A stretch of 64,000 bases of DNA from Bauldia sp965232525 (lineage in GTDB: Bacteria; Pseudomonadota; Alphaproteobacteria; Rhizobiales; Kaistiaceae): NCBI RefSeq assembly GCF_965232525.1, contig NZ_OZ246980.1, forward strand, positions 4,216,001-4,280,000, in the 5' to 3' direction. How positions within the stretch are numbered: position 1 is the stretch's first letter; the number at the start of each line of letters is the position of its first letter. The notes under the pieces are model-generated. The model ran no database searches. It was not told the DNA's origin and saw only the letters and a program-made list of their open reading frames with translations. This document shows, piece by piece, positions 18,189-26,999 of the stretch. Both the position numbers and the translations under genes were made by a program.

Positions 18189-18574
18189 CAGCCGCCGTCG
18201 ACGCGCCCTTCGCGGGCGCGGTGCCGGTACTGCTGGGCGATCAGCCATCCCTTCAGCGGGCGCAGCAGCCCGAGCGACAGTGCAAGGACAAGTGGGACCC
18301 ACAGGACGATGTGGACCCAATAGGGTGGATGGAAGGCGAACTCGACGTAGAGCGCGAACCCGACGACGATGAACCCGACGATCATTGTGATGAACACCGC
18401 AGGCCCGTCGGCCGAATCTGCGAACGAATAATCGAGCCCGCAATGGGAGCAGCGATCGTCGAGCGCAAGAAATCCGTTGAACAGGCGCCCCTTCCCGCAG
18501 CGAGGGCAGAGCCCGCGCATCCCGGTCTCGGATGGCTTCAGGTCCGGATAGTGTCCCTTGGCTTCGTCGCCCAT
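18188..18574 (-). CDS. DUF983 membrane protein
   Basis: A 128-aa protein with two CxxC pairs near the N-terminus (LCPRCGKGRLF and RCSHCGLDYS) followed by two hydrophobic helices, as in the DUF983 family. The cysteines suggest a metal-binding knuckle. DUF983 genes routinely sit between ctaE and SURF1 in alphaproteobacteria, so a role in oxidase biogenesis is likely but not shown. It starts 4 nt after ctaE ends. Confidence 0.92.
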   Translation of the reverse strand: MGDEAKGHYPDLKPSETGMRGLCPRCGKGRLFNGFLALDDRCSHCGLDYSFADSADGPAVFITMIVGFIVVGFALYVEFAFHPPYWVHIVLWVPLVLALSLGLLRPLKGWLIAQQYRHRAREGRVDGG

Positions 18575-18578
18575 CCGC

Positions 18579-19421
18579 CTATTCGATGATGTGGTAAGGC
18601 GCGCCGATACTGCCCCAGATGTAGATCGAGAAGAACAGGAACAGCCACACCACGTCGACGAAGTGCCAGTACCAGGCCGCCGCCTCGAAGCCGAAATGCT
18701 GCTTGGGCGTGAACTGCCCGGCACCGGCCCTGATCAGACAGACGATCAGGAAGATGGTTCCGACGATCACGTGGAAGCCGTGGAAGCCGGTCGCCATGAA
18801 GAAGGTGGCGCCATAGATGCTGCCGCCGAACGAAAACGCCGCGTGGGTGTACTCGTAGACCTGCACGGCGGTGAAGATCAGGCCGAGAATGATGGTGGAA
18901 ACCAGGCCCCAGACCAGGCCGCGACGGTCGTTGTTGAGCAAGGCGTGATGCGCCCAGGTGACTGTGGTCCCCGAAGTCAGCAGGATCAGCGTGTTGAGCA
19001 GCGGGAAATGCCAGGGGTCGAACACTTCCACCCCTTCCGGCGGCCACTGACCGCCGGTGAACTCGGCGCGAAGCACCTGTTCCGGTGCCGCGGGGAAGAG
19101 GCTTGCGTCGAAGAACGCCCAGAACCAGGCGACGAAGAACATCACCTCTGAGGCGATGAACAGGATCATGCCGTAGCGCAGGCCGAGTTGAACCACCGGC
19201 GTGTGGTCGCCCTCTTCGGCTTCGCGGACGACGTCCCGCCACCAGACCAGCATGGTGTAGAAAACGCCGAGGAGCCCCGGCGCGATCCACCACAGCGACT
19301 CGCCGTGCATGTAGGCAATCAGACCGAGCGCCAACGCAAATGCGGCAATCGACCCGATGATCGGCCAGGGGCTCGGATTGACCAGATGATATGGGTGGGT
19401 CTTAGCGTGGGCCTCGGCCAT
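18579..19421 (-). CDS. ctaE: Cytochrome c oxidase subunit III
   Basis: A 280-aa membrane protein with seven hydrophobic segments, beginning with the typical HPYHLVNPSPWPIIGS. The segments EVMFFVAWFWAFFDASLFP and FFMATGFHGFHVIVGTIFL are diagnostic of CoxIII. It is part of the aa3-type terminal oxidase in the inner membrane. It lies 18 nt downstream of ctaG. Confidence 0.97.
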   Translation of the reverse strand: MAEAHAKTHPYHLVNPSPWPIIGSIAAFALALGLIAYMHGESLWWIAPGLLGVFYTMLVWWRDVVREAEEGDHTPVVQLGLRYGMILFIASEVMFFVAWFWAFFDASLFPAAPEQVLRAEFTGGQWPPEGVEVFDPWHFPLLNTLILLTSGTTVTWAHHALLNNDRRGLVWGLVSTIILGLIFTAVQVYEYTHAAFSFGGSIYGATFFMATGFHGFHVIVGTIFLIVCLIRAGAGQFTPKQHFGFEAAAWYWHFVDVVWLFLFFSIYIWGSIGAPYHIIE

Positions 19422-19439
19422 GTTCAGAATGCTCCGACG

Positions 19440-20042
19440 TCAGAATACGGATTCGTCGCCGGCCGGGGCAGCGGACACCTCGGTCTCGGCGGGGTAGAAA
19501 GTGTAGGACAGGGTGATTGTGTGGACGCCGTCGAGGTCGGAGTCCTGTTCGATGGCCGGATCGACGAAGAAGGTCACCGGCATCTCGATCGATTCGCCCG
19601 GCGCCAGTGCCTGCTCAGTGAAACAGAAGCATGCGATCTTGTTGAAATACGCCCCGGCCTGCAGTGGCGAGACGTTGAACACCGCCGTCCCGGTGGTGGG
19701 TCGCTTGCTCCGGTTCTCGGCGATGTAGACGACCTCGCCCGGCTCGCCGATCTTGAGGTTCACCTCGCGCACCGCCGGCCGGAAACTCCAGCCGAGATCG
19801 TTGGCGATATTGGCGTCGAAGCGCACGCTGATCGGCCGGTCGAGCGTCGTTTCCGGCGCTACGTCAGCCTGCTGGGTCGTCCCGCCATACCCGGTGACCC
19901 GACAGAAGAGATCGTAGAGCGGCACCGCGGCGAACGCCATGCCGACCATGCCGGCGACAAACACACCGCAAAGCGCGGCGGTTAGCCCCATGCGGGACTG
20001 GGACGCAGTCTTTCGCTCGACAACGTCGTCGGTTTTCGTCAT
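19440..20042 (-). CDS. ctaG: Cytochrome c oxidase assembly protein (Cox11)
   Basis: A 200-aa single-span protein that delivers copper to the CuB site of subunit I. The copper-binding CFCF motif is visible in KIACFCFTEQALAPGE, and the N-terminal AAVPLYDLFCRVTGYGGTTQ is typical for Cox11. Its ATG overlaps the stop of the CoxF-like gene (ATGA). Confidence 0.97.
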   Translation of the reverse strand: MTKTDDVVERKTASQSRMGLTAALCGVFVAGMVGMAFAAVPLYDLFCRVTGYGGTTQQADVAPETTLDRPISVRFDANIANDLGWSFRPAVREVNLKIGEPGEVVYIAENRSKRPTTGTAVFNVSPLQAGAYFNKIACFCFTEQALAPGESIEMPVTFFVDPAIEQDSDLDGVHTITLSYTFYPAETEVSAAPAGDESVF

Positions 20043-20230
20043 AGCGGCCTACTCATGACACCGGGGCCCAACTTCACGACCGTGACGAGGTAGAACAGCA
20101 CCACCAGCGCCGCGAGGATGATGGCGATCGCCACCGACCGGCCCCTGCGCCGGCGTTGCAGGTCAGCAGCCGTCACCGGTTCGTCGCGGCGGTCGTGCAT
20201 CTCGGGGCTTTCCGTCACACCAGCACTCAT
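20039..20230 (-). CDS. CoxF-like small membrane protein
   Basis: A 63-aa protein with a charged N-terminus, one transmembrane helix and the ending VTVVKLGPGVMSRPL. Small proteins of this form precede ctaG in alphaproteobacterial oxidase operons and are often called CoxF. The ATG at 20230 is used; a GTG four codons upstream is possible. It is divergent from the capA-like gene, whose start lies only 32 nt away, so the promoter for this half of the cta cluster must lie in that gap or inside capA. Confidence 0.82.
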   Translation of the reverse strand: MSAGVTESPEMHDRRDEPVTAADLQRRRRGRSVAIAIILAALVVLFYLVTVVKLGPGVMSRPL

Positions 20231-20262
20231 CGACTGTCGCACGCTTCACCGAAGAGGGGATT

Positions 20263-21270
20263 ATGGAGAATACGACCAAACCGGAAACCGTTCATCTCGG
20301 TTTCGTCGGCGATCTCCTCCTCGGCCGCAAGGTCCGGCGCAAGATCATCGAGGGCCAGCCGCCGGCCGCGATGTGGGGCGACCTGCGCGCCCGCCACCTC
20401 GCCACCGACGCGATGGTCGGCAACCTCGAAACCCCGATCACCACGCATACCAAGCGCTGGCACTTGCCCAAGGCGTTCTATTTCCGTACCGACCCCAAAG
20501 CGATCGATCACCTGCACGCCGGCAACTTCCGCTGCGTCGCGCTCGCCAACAACCACATGGTCGACTACGGCAGCGCCGGGCTGCTCGACACGCGGCGCCA
20601 TCTCAGCGAGGGCGGAATCGCCTTCGCCGGGGCTGGCAAGGATCTCGACGAAGCGCGTGAACCGACCACCTTCATCGCCGGCCAGATGACCATCGGCTTC
20701 ATCTCGATTACCAACACCGTCCCCGCCTTCGCCGCCAAGGTTGACCGGCCGGGTACCAACTACTGGAAGATCAGAACCGCCACGCTCGACCACCTCGCCG
20801 GACAGATCGACGGCCTCAGACGCGCCGGCGCCCAACTGATCATCCTGTCTGCTCACTGGGGGCCCAACTATCGCTGGTGGCCGCCGAAGAGCTACCGCGC
20901 CTTCGCCCACAAGGCGATCGAACTCGGCGTCGACATCGTCCACGGGCACTCCGCGCACATGCTGCAAGCGGTCGAATTCCACCGGCATGGCGTCATCCTT
21001 TACGACACCGGCGACTACGTCGACGACTTCATTGTCGTCCCGCCGGCACGCAGCGATTTTTCGTTTCTGTTCCTGGTCGAGGCCGGTCCCGATTTCGTTC
21101 CCAAACTGCGCATGGTACCGGCCCGGCTGACCCTGGCGCAGGTCAACACCGCCAGAGATCGCGACGCGGAAGTGATTCGTGCCGCGATGATCCGCCGCTG
21201 CCGCGGCTTCGCCGTCGACGTGCGCGAAGAGGACGGCGAACTGGTCGCAACACCGCCCGAAGATCGCTGA
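20263..21270 (+). CDS. CapA-family metallophosphatase-like protein
   Basis: A 335-aa protein of the PGA_cap (CapA) family, which is related to calcineurin-like phosphoesterases. Signatures are FVGDLLLGRKV, MVGNLETPIT, VALANNHMVDYGSAGLLDT, LSAHWGPNY and GVDIVHGHSAHMLQ. Named members act in poly-gamma-glutamate or capsule formation, but the family is broad. A GAAGAGGGGA ribosome-binding site precedes the ATG. No signal peptide is visible. The gene is on the opposite strand to the oxidase genes on both sides, ends 5 nt before the ctaB stop, and so looks like an insertion into a conserved operon. Confidence 0.88.
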   Translation: MENTTKPETVHLGFVGDLLLGRKVRRKIIEGQPPAAMWGDLRARHLATDAMVGNLETPITTHTKRWHLPKAFYFRTDPKAIDHLHAGNFRCVALANNHMVDYGSAGLLDTRRHLSEGGIAFAGAGKDLDEAREPTTFIAGQMTIGFISITNTVPAFAAKVDRPGTNYWKIRTATLDHLAGQIDGLRRAGAQLIILSAHWGPNYRWWPPKSYRAFAHKAIELGVDIVHGHSAHMLQAVEFHRHGVILYDTGDYVDDFIVVPPARSDFSFLFLVEAGPDFVPKLRMVPARLTLAQVNTARDRDAEVIRAAMIRRCRGFAVDVREEDGELVATPPEDR

Positions 21271-21275
21271 CGCAG

Positions 21276-22217
21276 TCACGCCACAGCTCCGCCACCGGCG
21301 ATCGCTTCCGCCAGCAGGACCGCGAACAGGACGAACAGGTACAGCATCGAATAGGTGAACAGGTCGCGGGCCGCGCGTTCGCCCGCTGCGTCCGCTTCGC
21401 TCCGGTAGACGCGGAGCGCGAAGCCGATGAACGCGACGCCGGCGACGCCGGCGACGATCGCGTAGGCGAGCCCCGCGAACCCGAAGGCGTAGGGCGCCAT
21501 TCCGACAACGGCGACAACGATCGAATAGAGAAGGATCTGTCTGCGCGTGGCCGCTTCGCCCGAGACGACCGGCAACATCGGCACCCCGGCGCGCCGGTAG
21601 TCATCGGCCTTGTAGAGACAGAGCGCCCAGAAATGCGGCGGCGTCCACACGAAGATGATCGCGAACAGGATCAGGCTTTCGAAACCGATGGTTCCGGTGA
21701 CCGCCGTCCAGCCGATGACCGGCGGCAACGATCCGGCGGCACCGCCGATGACGATGTTCTGCCGTGTCCAGCGCTTCAGCCACATCGTATAGATCACGAC
21801 ATAGAAAAAGATCGTGAAGGCGAGCAGCCCCGCCGCGAGGTAGTTGGTGGCGAAGCCGAGAACGGTGACTGAGCCGACCGACAGTGTCGCACCGAAGGCG
21901 AGCGCATCACCGGGTGTCAACCGCCCCGCCGCCACCGGCCGACCGCGCGTGCGCCGCATGACACGATCGATATCCGCGTCCCACCACATGTTCAGGGCGC
22001 CGGAGGCGCCGGCACCGACGGCGATCGCCAGCAAGGCCGCGATACCGAGGATCGGATGGATGCCGCCCGGCGCGAGCACCATGCCGGTGAGCGCGGTGAA
22101 CACCACGAGCGACATCACTCGCGGCTTCAGCAGTGCGAAGAAATCGCCGACGGACCCTTCCGCCAGATCGGCGGCGGTCAGGGTCTCATCGAGGTTCTTG
22201 CGGTCGACATACGCCAT
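21276..22217 (-). CDS. ctaB: Protoheme IX farnesyltransferase
   Basis: A 313-aa polytopic membrane enzyme (UbiA superfamily) that converts heme B to heme O, precursor of heme A for the oxidase. The first aspartate motif is NMWWDADIDRVMRRTRGRP, and VWTPPHFWALCLYKADDY is the characteristic second region. It follows ctaD by 38 nt. Its 3' end is convergent with the capA-like gene. Confidence 0.97.
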   Translation of the reverse strand: MAYVDRKNLDETLTAADLAEGSVGDFFALLKPRVMSLVVFTALTGMVLAPGGIHPILGIAALLAIAVGAGASGALNMWWDADIDRVMRRTRGRPVAAGRLTPGDALAFGATLSVGSVTVLGFATNYLAAGLLAFTIFFYVVIYTMWLKRWTRQNIVIGGAAGSLPPVIGWTAVTGTIGFESLILFAIIFVWTPPHFWALCLYKADDYRRAGVPMLPVVSGEAATRRQILLYSIVVAVVGMAPYAFGFAGLAYAIVAGVAGVAFIGFALRVYRSEADAAGERAARDLFTYSMLYLFVLFAVLLAEAIAGGGAVA

Positions 22218-22255
22218 CGTTGGTTTGCGTTACCGGTCGTGCGCGCCCGTCGGGC

Positions 22256-23854
22256 TCACTTGATCCGGGGCAGCACCTCCCACTGATGGAATGGCGGTGG
22301 CGACGGAAGCTGCCACTCCAGCGTCGTCGCACCCGGCCCCCAAGGATTGGCGCCGGCGGCACGCTTCTTGGCGAAGGCGTCCCACAGCCCGTAGAGGAAG
22401 ATCAGCACGCCAACGGCGGCGATGTAGGAACCGATCGACGAGATGAAGTTCCATGGTGCGTAGGCATCCGGGTAGTCCGCATAGCGGCGCGGCATGCCGG
22501 ACAGACCGAGGAAGTGCTGGGGGAAGAAGATCAGGTTGACGCCGATGAACGACACCCAGAAGTGCAGCTTGCCGATCCGTTCGTTGTACATGTAGCCGCT
22601 CATCTTCGGGAACCAGTAGTACCAGCCGGCGAAGATGGCGAAGACCGCCCCGAGCGACAGAACGTAGTGGAAGTGGGCGACCACGTAGTAGGTGTCATGG
22701 AAGGCGTAGTCGAGGCCGGCATTCGCCAGTTGCACGCCCGTCACGCCACCGACGGTGAACAGGAAGATAAAACCGATCGCCCACAGCATCGGCGTCTTGA
22801 ATTCGATTGAGCCGCCCCACATCGTGGCAATCCACGAGAACACCTTGATCCCGGTCGGCACCGCGATCACCATCGTCGCCGCCACGAAGTAGGCCTGCGT
22901 GTCGAGCGACAGGCCGACGGTGTACATGTGGTGGGCCCAGACGATGAAGCCGATGAAACCGATCGCAATCATCGCGTAGGCCATGCCGATATAGCCGAAG
23001 ACCGGTTTTCGAGAGAACGTCGACACGATCTGGCTGATGATGCCGAAGCCCGGCAGGATCAGGATGTAGACCTCCGGATGGCCGAAGAACCAGAACAGGT
23101 GCTGAAACAACACCGGATCGCCGCCGCCCTCGGGGTTGAAGAAAGTCGTGCCGAAGTTGCGGTCGGTGAGCAGCATGGTGATCGCGCCGGCCAACACCGG
23201 CAGCGACAGCAGCAGCAGGAAAGTGGTCACCAGGATCGACCAAACGAACAGCGGCATCTTGTGCAGCGTCATGCCCGGCGCGCGCATGTTGAAAATCGTG
23301 GTGATGAAGTTGATCGCGCCCAGGATCGACGAAGCGCCGGCGAGATGCAGCGACAGGATGGCGAAGTCCATCGCCGGCCCCGGCTGCCCCGAAGTCGAAA
23401 GCGGCGGATAGATGGTCCAGCCGCCACCGACGCCGGTCGAACCCGGCGCGCCCGGCATAAACAGCGAAATCAGCAGAAGCAGGAGCGCCGGCGGCAGCAG
23501 CCAGAAGGAAATATTGTTCATCCGCGGAAACGCCATGTCCGGCGCGCCGATCATGATCGGAACGAACCAATTGCCGAAGCCACCGATCAACGCCGGCATG
23601 ACCATGAAGAAGATCATGATCAGCCCATGCGCGGTGGTAAAGACGTTGTAGACTTCCGCGTCGCCGAAGATCTGCATCCCCGGGTCCTGGAGTTCCATCC
23701 GCATGGCAATCGACAGAAAGCCACCGATCACGCCACTGATGATGGCGAAGATCAGGTACATCGTGCCGATGTCTTTATGGTTGGTTGAGTACGCGTAACG
23801 CCGCCAGCCGGTCGGGTGGTGGTCGTGTGCCGCGTCGGCCGCACCAGTTGCCAT
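22256..23854 (-). CDS. ctaD: Cytochrome c oxidase subunit I
   Basis: A 532-aa catalytic subunit with twelve expected transmembrane helices. The heme a ligand region (TAHGLIMIFFMVMPAL), the CuB ligand helix with the cross-linked tyrosine (WFFGHPEVYILILPGFG), the HH pair (VWAHHMYTVGL) and the heme ligands (DTYYVVAHFHYVLS) are all present. The ATG at 23854 has a GAAGGAGA ribosome-binding site 7 nt upstream and is preferred to a TTG two codons earlier. Confidence 0.98.
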   Translation of the reverse strand: MATGAADAAHDHHPTGWRRYAYSTNHKDIGTMYLIFAIISGVIGGFLSIAMRMELQDPGMQIFGDAEVYNVFTTAHGLIMIFFMVMPALIGGFGNWFVPIMIGAPDMAFPRMNNISFWLLPPALLLLLISLFMPGAPGSTGVGGGWTIYPPLSTSGQPGPAMDFAILSLHLAGASSILGAINFITTIFNMRAPGMTLHKMPLFVWSILVTTFLLLLSLPVLAGAITMLLTDRNFGTTFFNPEGGGDPVLFQHLFWFFGHPEVYILILPGFGIISQIVSTFSRKPVFGYIGMAYAMIAIGFIGFIVWAHHMYTVGLSLDTQAYFVAATMVIAVPTGIKVFSWIATMWGGSIEFKTPMLWAIGFIFLFTVGGVTGVQLANAGLDYAFHDTYYVVAHFHYVLSLGAVFAIFAGWYYWFPKMSGYMYNERIGKLHFWVSFIGVNLIFFPQHFLGLSGMPRRYADYPDAYAPWNFISSIGSYIAAVGVLIFLYGLWDAFAKKRAAGANPWGPGATTLEWQLPSPPPFHQWEVLPRIK

Positions 23855-23922
23855 CGTCAAGTCTCCTTCACAGTCCGCCGGCGAGCGCGAGCCACGCGCT
23901 CAGCCGGGAAGTTGCATGACGC

Positions 23923-24819
23923 TCAGGCGTCGTTGTCTGTGTCTTCCGCGCCGGCATCCTCGGCCGGTTCGTCGTTCAAAAGGGCGTAGGCCGCCGCCAG
24001 GTCGGTTTGCGCCATCTCGGCCCAGGCCTCGTATCTCTCCGGCGATACCGCCTGAACGGCGATCGGCATGAACGCATGGTTGCGGCCGCAGAGTTCGGAG
24101 CACTGGCCGTAGTACATGCCTTCGCGCTGAGCCAGGAACCAGGTTTCGTTCAGCCGGCCGGGGATAGCGTCGATCTTGAAGCCCAGCGACGGCACAGTGA
24201 ACGAATGAATGACACCGAGCGGGTCGGCGGTGACCAGCATCCGAATGACGGTACCAGTCGGTACCACCATGTTGTTGTCGACCGCGAGCAGCCGCGGCTG
24301 GTTTTCCGGATCAGTGATCTGATCATCGGTCAGCATGAACGAATCAAAAGTGATGTCGCCATTGTCCGGATAGTCGTAGGTCCAGTACCACTGCAGCCCG
24401 GTGGCCTTGATGGTGAGGGTCTCTTCCGGGTCGTAGTCGGCGACCGCGCGGGCCGGATCATGCTGGGCGATGAGCAGCGAGAACGACGGCACCGCGATGC
24501 CGACCAGGATGAGGATGGGCACCACTGTCCAGACCACCTCGATCATCGTGTTGTGGCTGGTTTTCGAAGGCTCCGGGTTCCGCCGGGCGTTGAAGCGCAC
24601 CATGACGTAAACAAGCAGCGCCAGGACGAAGACCGTGATCAACGTGATGACCACCAGCGTTCCATTGTTGAACCGGTGGATCATCTCCATGATCGGCGAG
24701 GCTGCGGGTTGGAGCGTGATTTCCCACGGCTGGGGCTGAGCGGCGATCACCGGTCCGGAAGCCATCGTCAAGCCGGCAAGAACCAAACCGAACAAGTACC
24801 GTGAAAAAGTCTGCGTCAC
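23923..24819 (-). CDS. ctaC: Cytochrome c oxidase subunit II
   Basis: A 298-aa subunit with a signal peptide, two transmembrane helices and a periplasmic CuA domain. The CuA ligands are in YGQCSELCGRNHAFMPIAV, and the aromatic electron-entry motif is LQWYWTYDYPD. The start is the GTG at 24819, preceded by a GAGGAG ribosome-binding site; the longer upstream frame has no signal-sequence character. The acidic Asp/Glu-rich C-terminal tail (about 20 residues) is an extension. It is the first gene of the oxidase cluster. Confidence 0.97.
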   Translation of the reverse strand: MTQTFSRYLFGLVLAGLTMASGPVIAAQPQPWEITLQPAASPIMEMIHRFNNGTLVVITLITVFVLALLVYVMVRFNARRNPEPSKTSHNTMIEVVWTVVPILILVGIAVPSFSLLIAQHDPARAVADYDPEETLTIKATGLQWYWTYDYPDNGDITFDSFMLTDDQITDPENQPRLLAVDNNMVVPTGTVIRMLVTADPLGVIHSFTVPSLGFKIDAIPGRLNETWFLAQREGMYYGQCSELCGRNHAFMPIAVQAVSPERYEAWAEMAQTDLAAAYALLNDEPAEDAGAEDTDNDA

Positions 24820-25112
24820 GCGTCTCTCCTCAGGCTCGCGGGAGCCTGCCCCTTGCGAAACCGTACGCCAAGCATCGACGATCACGCCGCGCTGCGCCCT
24901 GGTTCTGTAGAGTCGTTTATGACAGAAACCACAAGCCGATTTGCGCTGCAACGGAGGATCGCGCTAAGCGATGCGGCAAATCGCGCCCGTTCCGCCATTA
25001 TTGGGGCACAAAACCGTGGATTTTCCTCGTCGCCTCGATTGGTGCAGGATGCGGAACAGGCGATTCGGCACGCAGTCTCCCACGTCGGTCCGCGCATGGT
25101 CGCGGCCGCTAA

Positions 25113-26150
25113 ATGAGATATGGCGAAATGCAAAACGAGATAGACGGTCGGCGCGGCCATCGTGAAGCCGAGCATCAGGACCCGCGTTACCAGGACGCGC
25201 CGGTCGATGAGTACGGGCCGGACGAGGGCGAATATGTCGACGATCCTCAATATGCCGATCCGCGGTATGCGGACGAAGCCCAATATTCGGACCCCTATCA
25301 GGGCTACGAAGACGAAGCGGCGTATCAGCAGCATCAGCCAAAACGCAGCCGTCTCGTCCCCATTCTCGCCATCGTCGCGGCTCTACTCGCTGTCGCCCTC
25401 GGCGTGCTGGTCGTGCTCTATGCGATCGGCTTTTTCGACAACAACACCACTCCCGGGACACAGCTCGCCGAGGATATTGCCGACCCAATCGACCTGACAC
25501 CGGATGCGGTTCCCGACGTGCCGGATGTTCGCGAAGTCACCACCGATCAGCCGCCGCCGGCGGACACGGCGCTCGATACCGCGCTCGTTGACGTTCCCGG
25601 GCCGGACGTCCGTGACGCCGCGGTTGCCATAACGCCGTCCGAGCAAACCGACCCGCCGGTCCGCTCGACCCATGGCGATTGGCAGATTCGCTGCGATACT
25701 CCCGCCGGCGCCCAAAGCGAGCAGTGCGTATTGATGCAGTTCGTCACCGCGGAAGACCGCGACAATGTCGGGCTGACCGTAATCGTTCTGAAGACCGCCG
25801 ACGGCGAGGCGCGCCTGATGCGGATTCTTGCACCGCTCGGGGTTTTGCTGCCGAACGGCCTCAGCCTCCGGATCGACGACACCGATATTGGCCGCGCCGG
25901 TTTCGTGCGCTGCCTCCCCAACGGCTGCGTCGCCGAGGTGATTCTGGAAGACCCGCTGCTCACCCAACTGGGCGCCGGCGCCACGGCGACGTTCATCATC
26001 TTCCAGACCCCGGAGGAAGGGATCGGCATTCCGATCTCGCTCGCCGGGTTCAGCGACGGCTATGCCGCCCTTCCCGCCCCGCCGGTGGGTTCCGCGGCGG
26101 CCGAGCCGACGCTCCCTGTGGCTCCGGCACCGGTCCCGGCACCGCAATAG
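25113..26150 (+). CDS. Invasion-associated locus B (IalB)-like protein with acidic Tyr-rich tail
   Basis: A 345-aa protein with three parts: an acidic, tyrosine-rich N-terminal tail (about 1-75) with repeated DPxYxD-like units, one transmembrane helix (about 80-105), and an extracytoplasmic IalB-like domain (from about 185) with THGDWQIRCD, EQCVLMQFV and the cysteine pair VRCLPNGCVAEV. A Pro/Ala-rich stretch ends the protein. IalB-family proteins were named for a role in Bartonella entry into red cells but are widespread in free-living alphaproteobacteria. The start is uncertain; an ATG five codons later is also possible. It is divergent from ctaC. Confidence 0.82.
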   Translation: MRYGEMQNEIDGRRGHREAEHQDPRYQDAPVDEYGPDEGEYVDDPQYADPRYADEAQYSDPYQGYEDEAAYQQHQPKRSRLVPILAIVAALLAVALGVLVVLYAIGFFDNNTTPGTQLAEDIADPIDLTPDAVPDVPDVREVTTDQPPPADTALDTALVDVPGPDVRDAAVAITPSEQTDPPVRSTHGDWQIRCDTPAGAQSEQCVLMQFVTAEDRDNVGLTVIVLKTADGEARLMRILAPLGVLLPNGLSLRIDDTDIGRAGFVRCLPNGCVAEVILEDPLLTQLGAGATATFIIFQTPEEGIGIPISLAGFSDGYAALPAPPVGSAAAEPTLPVAPAPVPAPQ

Positions 26151-26205
26151 AAAGCCGCCGCAAGACGGCGTTCGGCCAACGCGTCGTGAGTACGCCGAGA
26201 AGCGC

Positions 26206-26913
26206 ATGATCGTTTCGCACAAGCACAAGTTCATCTTCATCCATCTTGGCCGGACCGGCGGCCGAAGTCTGACGGCGGCCCTCGCCAAGGCCTGCGGACC
26301 GAAGGATATCGTGACTCGGGCCAAAGGTGCGGAGCGCAATCACACGGGGTACTGGCGCCACACCAAAGCGATCGAGGTCCGGGATCGGATTGGGCGCGAT
26401 CGTTATGAAGAATACTTCAAGTTCACGATCGAGCGAAATCCTTGGGACAAGATCATATCTCGCTATTGGAGCTATGTTGGTCAGAATCGAAAGCCGCTCT
26501 ACAAGAAAATACCCGAGTACGTAACCGGAAAACCGCTGTCATTTCGAACTTGGTTCGAACTTCGCCTGCTCCAGGGACGGACGATTGGCTTCGGTCATTA
26601 CAAATTTCCACGCCATTACGATTGCTATACAGATGACGGCGAAATCATCGTCGATTTTATCGGGCGTCATGAAAACCTGGACGAGCATACGGCCGAGATA
26701 TTCGATCGGCTCAAGCTCAAGGTCGACGTCACCAAGCGCTATGGCACCAAGCGCCATAAAGAACGTCGGTCGTACACGGATCTGTTTGACCAGCGAATGA
26801 ACGAGGTCGTCGAAACACACTTCGAGAAGGACCTGGCGCTACTCGGCTACAGATTCGGCGAGCCGCCGCCGTTGGCCGCAATCGAGCCTGGGAGACAACC
26901 CCAAACCGGGTAG
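26206..26913 (+). CDS. Sulfotransferase-family protein
   Basis: A 235-aa protein that fits the sulfotransferase family 2 (carbohydrate sulfotransferase) plan. The 5'-phosphosulfate loop is FIHLGRTGGRSLTAAL and the 3'-phosphate site is FTIERNPWDKIISRYWSY. A likely role is PAPS-dependent sulfation of a glycan or similar acceptor. The middle of the gene is visibly less GC-rich than the neighbouring IalB-like and tldD genes and uses A/T-ending codons (ATA, AAA, GAA), which suggests transfer. No PAPS-synthesis gene is nearby. Confidence 0.82.
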   Translation: MIVSHKHKFIFIHLGRTGGRSLTAALAKACGPKDIVTRAKGAERNHTGYWRHTKAIEVRDRIGRDRYEEYFKFTIERNPWDKIISRYWSYVGQNRKPLYKKIPEYVTGKPLSFRTWFELRLLQGRTIGFGHYKFPRHYDCYTDDGEIIVDFIGRHENLDEHTAEIFDRLKLKVDVTKRYGTKRHKERRSYTDLFDQRMNEVVETHFEKDLALLGYRFGEPPPLAAIEPGRQPQTG

Positions 26914-26999
26914 GTTGACTCCAGACCGCCGGCGCGATGGCAATGATCGCGCCTCTGCCCCATATCCAGTACACAGTTTGCCATTGAGCCTGGATCGCC

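Noticed and set aside
22928..23788. 286-codon plus-strand frame rich in Asp, Arg, Gln and Glu
   Set aside because: It is antisense to ctaD, and its composition is the typical mirror of hydrophobic membrane codons.
24919..25116. 65-codon plus-strand frame ending in an ATGA overlap with the IalB-like gene
   Set aside because: The overlap is suggestive, but there is no ribosome-binding site, third-position GC is low, and the interval must contain the divergent ctaC promoter. No family resemblance was seen.
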